A stretch of DNA of 64,000 nucleotides from assembly GCA_025174535.1 (NCBI GenBank), contig JALBUN010000003.1, forward strand, positions 186,001 through 250,000. The letters are read 5' to 3'. Below the pieces are notes generated by a model that was not told where the DNA came from, ran no database searches, and worked only from the letters and a program-made list of their open reading frames with translations. The position numbers and the translations under genes are program-made. The stretch's first letter is position 1. Each line of letters starts with the position of its first letter. Of this stretch, positions 1 to 10,896 are shown piece by piece. The DNA comes from Cantharellus purpuraceus. Taxonomy: Eukaryota > Basidiomycota > Agaricomycetes > Cantharellales > Hydnaceae.

Positions 1-964
1 GTCAACGAGGAAAGTCCCTGGGTTGCCGGCTGCACTGACTCCAGCCATGGCCTGCTCTGCAACCTCGATAAAGGGATCACCCGTAGGACGAGCCTGTATT
101 CCGTAAACTATCTGGTGTCCGCGGATTTTCAAAAGAAGGACGACTCCTTTCAGACATAATTTTACCTCCAAAATAGTTGCACCTGCTAGGTATCTCAGAT
201 GGTCACGGAATCTCCCTGGAGAATAGTAATAGCGTTGAAGCAATGTTCTGCCAGTATCACTGAGTAAGCAACCATCCTGGTGTAGGCTAGTGACTGAATA
301 ACTTGGTTTGTTTGACATGGGTTGTATGGTATGCCATCGCGGCCTTGGCATGAAATTTCTCGTTGAACATCCGACGATGTCGTCGCCACCGCTCCCCGTA
401 TGGCATGAATCCGAAGTTGAAGTTCCAACCCATCCTTATCAACATGAACCTAATCAGACCTAATGTATAGGGAGGGACTCACAAGTCAAGCATCGGGAAT
501 TCAATCCTATCAGAATAAATCGAAGATCGTCTTTCACAAAGTTCCCAGGCGACCTCCATGGTGTTGAGAATGACTGTATGCTTTCCATACACATTGACAT
601 ATACTATAGGGCCTGAGGGGCGATCGAAGTATTGTTTCTACCAGAGCTTGACATTGACTGACCGTACTCCTTAGCCCATCGGTCATATGTCTCCCACTCG
701 TGGTGAGAAGGCATGTCCTTTGCATTTCCTCCAATAAGCTTGGCTGGTGGACCAGGTGGACGGCATACACCTGATAAGGCATACTGTGTCAGGGATGTTT
801 GCTCGTATACAAAGGACTGCGTTCGATAAGGATTTGTGAATATCCGAACCTTTTCGAATACGACCAGGCCTTGCGTTTATGATCACGGATATGATAAGTG
901 GACATGCTATGAGAGCACCAAACAGTGTGTAGAGACTTGTAGATTTGAGGTCGAGTAGTACCAT
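1..964 (-). CDS. Cytochrome P450 monooxygenase, N-terminal half (C-terminus beyond window)
   Basis: A membrane-anchored heme monooxygenase of the fungal microsomal P450 type; the substrate cannot be told. The start at 964 opens with a hydrophobic anchor of about 30 residues. After an intron comes the proline hinge (CRPPGPPAKLIGGN), then YDRWAKEYG, then GPIVYVNVYGKHTVILNTME and a CERRSSIYSDR segment, all typical of the N-terminal P450 fold. The next exon reads MGWNFNFGFMPYGERWRRHR, the usual helix C region with the heme-propionate-binding W/R residues. Further exons read FRDHLRYLAGATILE and DPFIEVAEQAMAGVSAAGNP, then the window ends. I infer at least five introns; one (about 43 bases, near 340-385) is needed to avoid an apparent stop and restores the family spacing. 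The heme Cys exon lies outside the window, so intactness cannot be judged. Confidence 0.85.
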
Positions 965-1299
965 GGTTCACATCAAGGGGGGCGGGGGAGAGGTTCCAAG
1001 TGGAGTAGCATGTACAAACAGAGAGATTTCCTAAGGCAATGAAAGTACCCCCATGGGATGCGGCCAAAGCGAAGGTTTACATTATATTGGCAGCCTACCG
1101 TCCACCTACAGTAAATGTAGGCTACCCCTATCTCATCTTGGGTTTGAGTTTGTGTTACAAGTATCATTCTGACATGTTCTGATCCAACATTTGAAATATC
1201 TGACAACACAAGCCTTATCTGATAGCTTATCAGCTACTCTACAGTATGTCCTGTTACCTTTCAATCCTCATTTAACAATTGTGTTTAGTGCAAGGTACA

Positions 1300-1738
1300 A
1301 GATGACTAAGCTCAAAATGGCTGCCTAAGATGAGTCAGAGAATGATTGCATAATCATTCTCCTATAGCCTCCTACTGTCATCTTAGGAGCCAAAGATCAT
1401 TCAGACTCATGGTGTTCTGGTTGTTAGGTGAACTGAAGCCTTGTGTGTTGCAAAATGAACATGTGATGTATAAGTGGGTCCACTATGGTCCATAACCCTG
1501 ATGAGAGTATAACAAGCTTACCCTTGTTATGCTGGAACAGCATTCATAATGCTGTTCCAAGGGTCAGATCCACAGCAGGAGCCTGGATCCATATAGGGGG
1601 AATTTCTAGTCTAACCCTAACCCTATGAGACTGAGGTTTGTTCGTTACATTTTCTATCTATTGTTACTTGTCTAACTCTAGTACAGTTTACACTACAGCT
1701 TCGCTGTGCTTCAACTTTGAAAAGGTTATGGGCCCCAC
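1300..1738 (+). repeat. Probable Ty1/copia LTR remnant abutting a second LTR
   Basis: The segment has no coding sequence. It contains GAGACTGAGGTTTGT and later a motif ending GGTTATGGGCCC, the same string found just before the copia-like gag at 43.7 kb (TTAGTTATGGGCCC). The phrase TTAGGTGAACTGAAG near 1,424 is also shared with the copia upstream region near 43,480. This suggests an LTR plus leader of a copia element, cut off by the LTR that begins at 1,739. Bases 965-1,300 hold nothing I can recognise beyond the likely promoter of the P450 on the minus strand. Confidence 0.4.
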
Positions 1739-3172
1739 TGTATGGGAACCACCTTTTCCCTATCAAATCCTATTTATGCAGCACCAATGTGCTATTCTTT
1801 GCTTTTCCATTCCTAAATATCTGCATATATTTGATGCTTGTACCTGGAATGGACTTATTCAAATATTCTCTATTTTTCCATATTTTTTCGGGAATATTCC
1901 ATGCAGAACTCGGCTCAGAATCATTTATTTCTGCTGTGCTACAGTTGTGGACCCATAGGCGCCCACAAACCTTCGCACAGCCGCCTCTCCCCTTTTGGAC
2001 CAGGCATTTGGCCTGAATTCAAGCTCAGATGTCTCTGATCAATAAATATTCTGTAACTTAACAACCACAGCCTCTCAGGGCACTATTTTCCATGCAGATC
2101 ATCACATGACATGTGGCTATCCATGGCTGTCCAAACCAGTGCAGAAAACAGGGTGGACACCCTTCTTTTTGCCTGATCAGTGCCTAGCTCAGGGATCAGA
2201 TCAGCTGATGGGTGATCAAATCAGGTGATTGCCTTGGAATATTCTACCCCTTTCCATAACATTCTAGCTGTTTCCTTCTATTATTAGATAGAACTTTCCA
2301 GAACCATTATTCAGCTCCTGATCAGTGTTAGTGCTGTGATCAGATCCTGTGATTGGCTTGGAATATTCTACCCCTTTCTTCCACCTTCCACAACCTTCCA
2401 GTAGTTTCCATCTATTAATAGGTAGAATATTCCAGAACCATTAGTCAGCCCCTGTAAATACAATATATAAGGAGGCCATTCTGCCTCTGAAAGAATAACA
2501 TATATCATCATATTCTACCCATCTTCTGCACACCAGTGTGACTAGAGTGACATACAGTGTCATCCTCTATCTCAGTAACTGTTGATTACCAGTTCAAGGA
2601 TCTTTTACAGTTGTGTAACTGTACTTGATTGCACTCAAAGTAGTGATATTCCTGCTTTGGGTGTGAGTGTAGTATCTGCCTCACGTGACTACGAATCTAC
2701 AGGGTGAGATTGTCTGTCAATAGTCCTGCCATTAGTGCTCTTGTTTAAGTAACTAGTGTGTACTGCCTTTGCAGAGCATTAGAAGCTTGAACTCGTGTGA
2801 AGCAGTTGCTAGACTACTTCACACATTGCTGTTACCCGCTTCTGAGTGCCACTGGTTGGACGGTTGGATTCATCCACCTACTTCCTTTAGCCTCTAAGTG
2901 CATTCCCCTCTTTTTGGAATATCTGGACCCCTAAGCGTCCGTGAACTCTAGACTCTGGAAGTCTTATTCATTTCTTGCTGCTAAGAAACGTATTACCTTT
3001 CTGCGTATAGTCTGCATTGACCAATACAAAGGATTGTAACCAAAGTACAAACGTTAAATTGTTTCTGGAGTTGTGCTGCAGCAGGGTTTGATATTCTTCT
3101 CAGCTGTTCATTCACGGAATTGTGGTGATTTAGAGTTTGCCCTAACACCATAATTTTGCGGGTTCCAAAACA
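1739..3172 (+). mobile_element. Long LTR (about 1.44 kb family), copy 1
   Basis: Starts TGTATGGGAACC and ends GGGTTCCAAAACA, the same TG...CA ends as the copies at 47,439 and 52,028. It contains a likely TATA element (ATATATAAGG) about 730 bases in, followed by a transcribed-looking leader. The flanking five bases (CCCAC left, ATGGC right) do not match, so this copy is not a simple solo LTR with a preserved target duplication. It runs directly into a second, truncated copy. Several short open frames inside recur in every copy of the repeat and are not genes. Confidence 0.85.
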
Positions 3173-4195
3173 ATGGCTGTGCAAACCAGTGCAGAAAACA
3201 GGGTGGACACCCTTCTTTTTGCCTGATCAGTGCCTAATTCAGGGATCAGATCAGGTGATTGGCTTGGAATATTCTACCCCTTTCCATAACATTCTAGCTG
3301 TTTCCTTCTATTATTAGATAGAACATTCCAGAACCATTATTCAGCTCCTGATCAGTGTTAATGCAGTGATCAGAACCTGTGATTGGCTTGGAATATTCTA
3401 CCCCTTTCTTCCACCTTCCACAACCTTCCAGTAGTTTCCATCTATTAATAGGTAGAATATTCCAGAAGCATTAGTCACCCCCTGTAAATACAATATATAA
3501 GGAGGTCATTCTGCCTCTAACATATTCAACCTATTCTACCCATCTTCTGCACACCAGTGTGACTAGAGTGACATACAGTGTCATCCTCTATATCTCAGTA
3601 ACTGTTGATTACCAGTTCAAGGATCTTTTACAGTTGTGTAACTGTACTTGATTGCACTCAAAGTAGTGATATTCCTGCTTTGGGCGTGAGTGTAGTATCT
3701 GCCTCACATGACTACAAATCTACAGGGTGAGATTGTCTGTCAATAGTCCTGCCATTAGTGCTCTTGTTCAAGTTACTAGTGTGTACTGCCTTTGCAGAGC
3801 ATTAGAAGCTTGAACTCGTGTGAAGCAGTTGCTAGACTACTTCACACATCGTTGTTACCTGCTCCAGAGTGCCACTGGTTGGACGGTTGGATTCATCCAC
3901 CTACTTCCTTTAGCCTCCAAGTGCATTCCCCTCTTTTTGGAATATCTGGACCCCTAAGTGTCCGTGAACTCTAGACTCTGGAAGTCTTATTCATTTCTTG
4001 CTGCTAAGAAACGTATTACTTTTCTGTGTATAGTCTGCATTGACCAATACAAAGGATTGTAACCAAAGTACAAATGTTAAATTGTTTCTGGAGTTGTGCT
4101 GCAGCAGGGTTTGATATTCTTCTCAGCTGTTCATTCACAGAATTGTGGTGATTTAGAGTTTGCCCTAACACCATAATTTTGTGGGTTCCAAAACA
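3173..4195 (+). mobile_element. Truncated LTR of the same family, copy 2, in tandem
   Basis: Begins with sequence equal to an internal point of copy 1 (near 2,122, GTGCAGAAAACAGGG) and then follows copy 1 to the same end, GGGTTCCAAAACA at 4,195. It lacks the first ~385 bases. It is in the same orientation as copy 1 and directly joined to it. Unequal recombination or template switching between LTRs would give this structure; insertion of copy 1 into copy 2 is not supported because the missing front part is not found upstream of 1,739. Confidence 0.8.
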
Positions 4196-4628
4196 TCAGG
4201 TCAGGCTCCACATCCATCCTGACATCCACACCTGCCTCAGGCTCCACATTTGTGTCAACCTCCATGTCTGCATTGGGATCTGCCTCCACTTCTGCCTTCT
4301 CCAACTCTGCTGTGTTATCCTCTTCAGCTGCACCCACCGCAAACAACAGCCATGGTTGCAAACACACCAGTGAGTCTACTGGTGGGGCAGTTGTCAGACA
4401 GGTCAACTCCATCCAGGTGACCAAGATAATGGTGACCTTGGGAGTCTGTGCCCATACTGGCACGCTTGGACTCCCCGGTTGACTAGTTGCCCCTGCCCCA
4501 GTCACCTCCTCTACCTCCATGGTGGCCTCTAGCTCATGCACCTGTTCTTTGTTATGACTATATTCATTAACGTCCAGATCCCCATCCAATCCACTCAGAT
4601 CCCCACGCATATGAAATCTATACTCCAT
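4196..4628 (-). other. Acidic open frame truncated by the LTR; possible element remnant
   Basis: A minus-strand frame starting at 4,628 reads acidic low-complexity protein (runs such as AEVEADPNADMEVDTNVEPE) and then passes into the LTR at 4,195, so its C-terminal part is repeat sequence. It has no domain I recognise. The position against an LTR suggests a fragment of an element protein, but it may be non-coding. Confidence 0.25.
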
Positions 4629-4659
4629 TTGGAAACCACCATCTCCAGGCTACCTATCT

Positions 4660-5500
4660 GATTGTCATTGCAGATTCTGCCCATCCGTCTCCGGTTCCGA
4701 TTGATGCATCAGCATCACCATAGGAACCCGGACATCCGTTCCCATCGGACTCGGACATACTCACGTAAGGCCATCAGCCTCGGAGACCTGGCACCGGAGT
4801 AATTATTATTAGATTTCATGTATTTAAGTTGCCCGACTGGGGACTTCATTCCCCAGTTTGAATATCGAATCACACCTAGTTCCTAAGTCCGATCCTAACT
4901 CTCTAAGTTGTACTCCATCTCTGAAATCTCAGACACTGGTATTAGTGAGGGCGCAGCACATAAGCTGAAGCCAAGTCCGTTCCAACCCCCATGACATACT
5001 CCGATTCTGACAAAACCTCTGACCCAATCTCCAACTCCCAATTGGACCTAGTGCATAACATTCTTCCACTTCCTTCAGCCTTGTGGCCTCCATCATGACC
5101 TTGCTCATCCACCTCTGGTTCCAATTAATGCATCAGCATCATCATAGGAACCTGGATATCCATCCCTGTCAGACTCAGACATATTCACATAAGGCTGTCA
5201 GCCTTGGAGATCCATCACCAGAGTAACTATTATTAGATTTCAAATATGTATTTAAGTTGTGTGACTGGGGACTTCATTCCCCAGTTCAAATATCAAATCA
5301 TGCCTAGCTCCTAAGTCTGAAGTCATACTCTGTCTCTGAAATCTCAGACACAGGTATTAGTGAGGGTGCAGCACATAAGCTGAAGCCAAGTCCATTCCAA
5401 TCCCCACCATGCACCCTGATCCCCACTCCAATTCCGACCCCCAACTCTGACCCAAGCTCTGACCCCCAATCAAACCTAGTGTATAACACAAATGGAAAAT
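4660..5500 (-). repeat. Two tandem copies of a dispersed ~400-500 bp repeat (family R2)
   Basis: Both copies contain the palindromic CTGGGGACTTCATTCCCCAG (near 4,837 and 5,265), the flanking TGCATCAGCATCA end (near 4,705 and 5,130) and the CCTAGTG(C/T)ATAACA end (near 5,050 and 5,480). The same unit lies in the other orientation at about 44,968-45,460. One end reads TGTTATGCACTAGG and the other GATGCTGATGCA, so it may be a small LTR (TG...CA), but no target duplication was found. Confidence 0.6.
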
Positions 5501-8386
5501 GGGTTCCCATAAGGAGTATAGATTTCATGTGTGTAGAGATCTGATGAGATCTGGTGGGGATCTGGGCATAATGACAGAGGTTGTAACAGTACAGCACATC
5601 ACCCAACCAATATACCTTGGTTGAGTTCTGTGTAATGGTGGGAACTAAGATAAAACCTTTACACCATAACTCAACAACAAATGATAAATCATGCTCTAAG
5701 GCCATGATCTCTTCAAAAATGTGGGCCAACAAGGTGAAACTCATTTCACATTATGACAAGTCATTGAAAGCTCTGAATGCACACAGATGGATGGTGTGCA
5801 GATATTTCCAGCTGAATTGCTGCTCAGTTGATGTTGAAAGCAGGTCAGTTTCAAGGAGTTCATGTGTAGTGTACATAAGAACTGGTTTACATTCAACTAC
5901 ACTGGGATGGGCCGTTCCATCTGCGGTTCACGCATCGCCAGGTCACCGGAGATGATCAGCGGTACCAGTACCTGTTGTAGCAGCAAGCAGCATATGCTCC
6001 CGTGCAAGGGTGGATTGCCCAAACTATCATGGCACCGTTCATTTCCGAGAAAACATCTCTACATACCCCATCATCTACGCACCCACATGCTCAAACTTGA
6101 ATCCACCAGTTTATTCTCCAAATCGCCAAAATGCCATAACTTGCGCCGATCTCATCTCGATCATTTCCGTGATCCACACACATACCGATCTTCCCGAGCC
6201 CTCCCCGGGCCCGATCTTGATTTTCTTGATCAAAATTCCCCGGTGGCCGACTATGCCGTAGCTATCAAAATGGGACTCAAACAGGTTCAGTAGAGGCCAT
6301 TAAATGGTTTAGGCTCCTTTATGTCCGTTGGACACGTCATGTCCTGGCATGTCCTGCGACACTCCCTGGATCGGGAGATCGGGACGCTTGACGTAAGTAA
6401 ATGGAGGACTGGACTTATCGAGCGAGGAAGGAGAAGTGATCACGCGAGCACAAGGGGGCAATCTTAGTGGACAAGGGGAGAGGGGTGGGTGAATGGGTGC
6501 AGATGACCGTCAGCAGGTGGGCTGGAGGCTAGGATATGTGTGAGAGTAATCCCGAGAAGACGTCGTGTCCGGTGTGAGCAGGGATTGGATTGTTTGACGG
6601 ATGCTATTTGCGATGAGACGGTGCGACGTGCGGGATGTTTTCTTCTTCTTTTCGTATGTTGTAGGGGTATGATGATGTGCTAGTACTTATTTGAGATAAT
6701 GAGTGGGACGAGTGACATTTCCCATGTGTACCTGGACTTGGTCTGCCTCGTGCCCACCTTGGCATGGAATGATACTACGCGAAATGAGGTGCCGAGGCTT
6801 CTATAAACTCATGGTGGCGCACGTTCGTACCGGGGACCCGTTGGGAGGTTTTAGACTCGTGTCAGGTGAAGCATGGGAAGAATTTCATATCCGAACGTGG
6901 AAAAAAAGGCGTTGGAGATTAAATATTAAGCATGCAAGACGTCACGCGTTATTCGCATTATTCGCATCCATGGTTGCACGATCATGACGGGTTTAGCGGG
7001 AGATCACGTGCCCATCGCGGCCAGGGATTCTTATCCGCGTAACATCATCATCGTTTACAAGCACACGCCGAGTTTGTGTATGTCATTACCGGTATCCCGA
7101 CACACTGGCAGGTTATGCAACTGAACGGACCTCATGACTATCATCGCATCGCGGCGTGACACCGGTATCCACCCGTCCCGGAAAGCGTTGAGAGAGTGCG
7201 CGCGCCGCGTGACGAGCCCGGAAGGCGGTGCTGCCAGCCAGTGGGTGTTGGGTTGGCCGGTGTGCGTACTACGGCTGGTGGTCATGCGTTGGAGTTGCTG
7301 TAGGTGTATTCGTGTGGGCCTGACTGAATTCATGTGGATACTAGACAGATAGTACAAAGTGCAGGAATTCCATTTACCACCGAGCCACCAATGGGATCAG
7401 TTCCGGTCTGAGGTCCGGTCACCTCAGAGTCCCGTGCCCGTCGTACATACGCATTCACCACTTCCAGGAGAGGAATTAAAATACAACCAAGAACAGCGAG
7501 ACGCAACTAATTTTCATATCGCATCACACTCACACGGCGCTGACAGTGTTCGGGTAAGTGCCGGTCTGGGAAGACGCTGTTGGACGCGTTGCATGGCCAG
7601 GTATGCGCACGAGGCGTCCCCGCACTGCACAGTGCACTTCACTCGGACATCCATCATCCAGATACTAGATAGATGCGCTCGAGATATATCCTCACCGATC
7701 GCGACGCTTACCGTACAGGTGCCGTAAGTTACCCCACACAGTGAATGATATGCCAGGACACGTCAAATATGCCCCTGCAGCGGCATTCGACCGACATCAT
7801 GTTAGCCATTTATCGACGTTTGCCTATCACCGTTTGGCTGCTATCAGAAGAGCGGGACATGTGATGCAGGAGTGGGCACGTTAAGGGTGTGGACGGATAT
7901 GGGAGTATCATTTGTTGGAATTTGGGGTTCCGACAGCGTGGTGGCGCAGGGGAGTTCCGAGTCGATGGCGCTGACTGCGCGGTAATGTGCGTGATGTGCT
8001 GCAATTGTGTGCTTTGAGAGCGGATTTGGAAGGTGTGTGAGGAGTTATATTTTGGCGTGTCTTGTGGGATAATGAGATGGGGGGTTGGGGATGTGTTTTT
8101 CGTTTGGGTCACTTGGGTTTTTTTTTGTCCAACGCGTTTGGGTTTTGCTTCAGGATCTCATGGTCCTGCGACGTTTCACGAGGCCCTACACGACCCGGAA
8201 CTCGGAAAGCCAACAGTCAAACAAAAACACACTCAATACGGTCCGAGTCGAGGACTCTCCCAGGATTCATTGCCTATTCTGCATCCCATCCCATCACAAA
8301 CATATCCCACAATGAGATACATCCCGCCACATCGCAGCAAGTCAATCTCATCATCCCGTTGACAGTTTCCGGCACTTGTTTGGACA

Positions 8387-8410
8387 TGTCAGTCAGTCAG
8401 TCAGTCAGTT
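8387..8410. repeat. Tetranucleotide microsatellite (GTCA)n
   Basis: About six units of GTCA read directly from the sequence, in the non-coding region upstream of the HMG-box gene. Confidence 0.9.
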
Positions 8411-8773
8411 GACGGACCGGCTCGGATGGCGGACGAACGGATCCTAGCATGCACCCCCCCCCCCCCTTTTCCCCTCCCCCCTTACGCGCAAGGGTGCCCT
8501 CCCCACACCTCCCTACGCACTCGTGCTGAACAACAGGTCGTGGCTGGCTGGCACGAGGCCCCCCCCCTCCCCCGTTCTCCCCAGCACCTCCCACCCCACC
8601 CCACCATTGCGATAAGCGTCCCTGTCCCCGTCGCTGGGTATGGATGGGCACGACCTGCATCAGACCCCGGAGGCCCGGAACGGATGCTCCCTGGCTCCCC
8701 CGTGTGATGGGGCTGCGCTACACGAACACGGAGCACGAGCTCGGGCGAGGCGCGACTCAGGCTCGGGTAGCTG

Positions 8774-8840
8774 TCATCATCATCATCATTATCATCGTTA
8801 TTATCGTTATCATCGTTATCATCGTTATCATTATCGTTAT
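8774..8840. repeat. Trinucleotide microsatellite (ATC/ATT/GTT)n
   Basis: A run of about 22 interrupted trinucleotides, mainly CAT, TAT and CGT in register. In different frames it would spell poly-His or poly-Ile, which explains the odd short frames there. Confidence 0.9.
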
Positions 8841-10896
8841 AAATGAGTATGATGACCCACCCCCTTTTTGATACGCGACTCGGCAGATACAGTACGCTCC
8901 TCGCGTTTATATATCTGGTCCTTTCAGCGTCTGCGATGACATTGCCGGCTGAATAAGGCTATAGAGTGTAGATCAGCGCTTTTTGAACTTTTGACGCGCT
9001 GACAGCCGACCCGACGAGGGCTTGCCTCGGTACATATACGCGCGCGCGCTCGCTCGCTTGCCGGCTCGTTTGGCAGTGCTTTAGACGTGCTTTGTGATCG
9101 GGATTTTTGGAGTTCCGACGGCGTTGTGGCGTTGGGGAGTTCCGAGTCGATGGCGGTGTCAGCCTCGAGGTGGTGGGGGGAGGGAGGGTGGGATTCTGGC
9201 GGTGCGGGGACGCCTCGTGTCGCCTCGTGGCTCATGGGAAGACGTTTTTTTCTTCTGGAAGGGTTGTTTGGAAGATGGGCATTTCATTGAGGGCACGTTA
9301 TGTGGGGGCGAGGATGGCGTGCTTTTGTTGTTGAGTTGTTTTTCTGGTTTTCTGGGTTCTGGTTGTTGATGTTGATGTTGATGTGGATGTTTTTTTTTGT
9401 GTTCATTGTATGGGTTTTTTGATACAACATCCGTTATTACTGCAACCGTGCACAGTCGCCCATCATCATCATTTCCAATCCAAGTCACCTCGCAGGACAC
9501 ACATCATCATCGTCACACGATACAGCAACAGCACAGCACATCACATCACATTACAGCAACAGCAACAGCGGCACGGATCCCGGGCCTGGCACGAAACCAG
9601 ACATGAGCACAAGGAACGCAAAGCACGTCCCCCATCCTATCATCGTATCATATCACGCATCACTCGAAATGATCCCATCACCGCGCAGCAACTTCCAGAT
9701 CCAAATCCATCCCATCCGACGCAAACGGGCGGACGGACGCAGACGGAGCTTTTTGGGTTTACGGAGCTCGGGGGTTCGGCGCGAGATCCGGATCCGAACT
9801 GTGGGGGGGGGCTACGCCCAGTAAGAGGACCCAGCCAGACGCCGTGACACGCGACGGTGGTTGAACAAACCGTGGACGAGGACGCGGGGGCCGGGAAAGT
9901 TGTAGGTTTAATGAGATCTAGAGCCGGGGATTGGCGCTTTTTAGCGCGGGGCCGGGGGAATGTCGGTATTATATGGGCACGAAATATCTGGTGCTGTATG
10001 ATGAGCGTTTAAGCGGGACGGTCGAATGGTTGGGTGTTAACCCTGGGCTGGGCGCGCTGTGTGATTTGGCGGTCCGACGACGTGGTGGCGTTGGGGGTTT
10101 TCCGAGGGGATGGCGGGTGGGTTGTGCGTTGCAGGGAGATCCGGGGCGGGAGGGAAGGGGGAGAAGTGGTTCCTGGTCCTGTGTGTCCTGGGCGTAATTA
10201 TATGAGCTGATTACCTATGTTGTGCCTGTGTTGTGTGTACCTGCACTAAGGACTGCTGCGGGTGGTGTGATAAGCAGCGCCTGGGGTCTCGATGTTTGTG
10301 CTTCAACAGCGAATTCGTCGCAGCGCATGGAGACCGAGAAGGAGAACGGCACCGAATGGCCAACGTCACGACAGCCGATATCGCCGGTGGGTGTTGAACA
10401 TTGGCCTCGAAGCGCTGAAGCGCTGACGGGGCTGATTGTGTGCTAGTGGGTGGATGCAGATGCAGATGCGGGGGGGCGCGTCAGACGCTTAGATGCATCG
10501 GCTGATGCCGTGCGAATGTAAACTGTATAGACGCCCGCTGGTGCGGCAGATGCCATGCGCAAGGGATGCGAGAGTTGGTGGTGTGTGTACGTGGGGATGT
10601 CGCGGTCGTTGGGGTGGGCGTGGGGCCGGGTCGCTGGCGAGCCATGTGTGTGGGATGGCGGTGGTGTGAGCACGTGGGAGGGTGGTTCGGAAGGGGCGAC
10701 CGGGAGGGTGGCTCGGAGATCATCGGCGGGAAAAATGGAAGCCGAGGGAGGGGGTGTGTGTGTCTTGCGCCCTTTGTGTGTGTTGCGGTAAAAAAAGACC
10801 CGTGTGCATTCGATCACAGCGTCCGTTCCCCCTGCCCTCCTCTCCTCTCTCGCTCTCCCTCTCTCGTGCACGATCGCGTCCGTCCGATCAACGAAC

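Larger units (their letters stand above)
5501..10896. other. 5.4 kb without a recognisable gene
   Basis: Many short frames exist on both strands but none shows a family motif or a convincing exon chain. The first part (5,500-5,900) continues repeat-like sequence. From about 8.4 kb the DNA becomes rich in simple repeats, poly-C and G/C-skewed tracts (8,452-8,480, 9,170-9,200). The last kilobase before 10,897 is probably the promoter and 5' leader of the HMG-box gene: a pyrimidine-rich stretch (CCTCTCCTCTCTCGCTCTCC, near 10,840) precedes the start, as is common upstream of strongly expressed fungal genes. Confidence 0.5.

Noticed and set aside
340..390. Apparent stop in the left-edge P450
   Set aside because: A 43-base GT-AG intron removes it and restores the family's normal spacing before FRDHLRYLAG.
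1608..1625. CTAACCCTAACCCTA resembling telomere repeats
   Set aside because: Only two units, embedded in an LTR-like sequence; not a telomere or an interstitial array.
2993..3184. Recurrent short frame (GTRKIMVLGQTLNHHNSVNE) also seen near 45.9, 48.8 and 52.1 kb
   Set aside because: It is part of the 1.44-kb LTR in every copy and has no independent conservation signal.
8640..8871. Short frames with poly-His or poly-Ile
   Set aside because: They are translations of the (ATC)n microsatellite in different frames.
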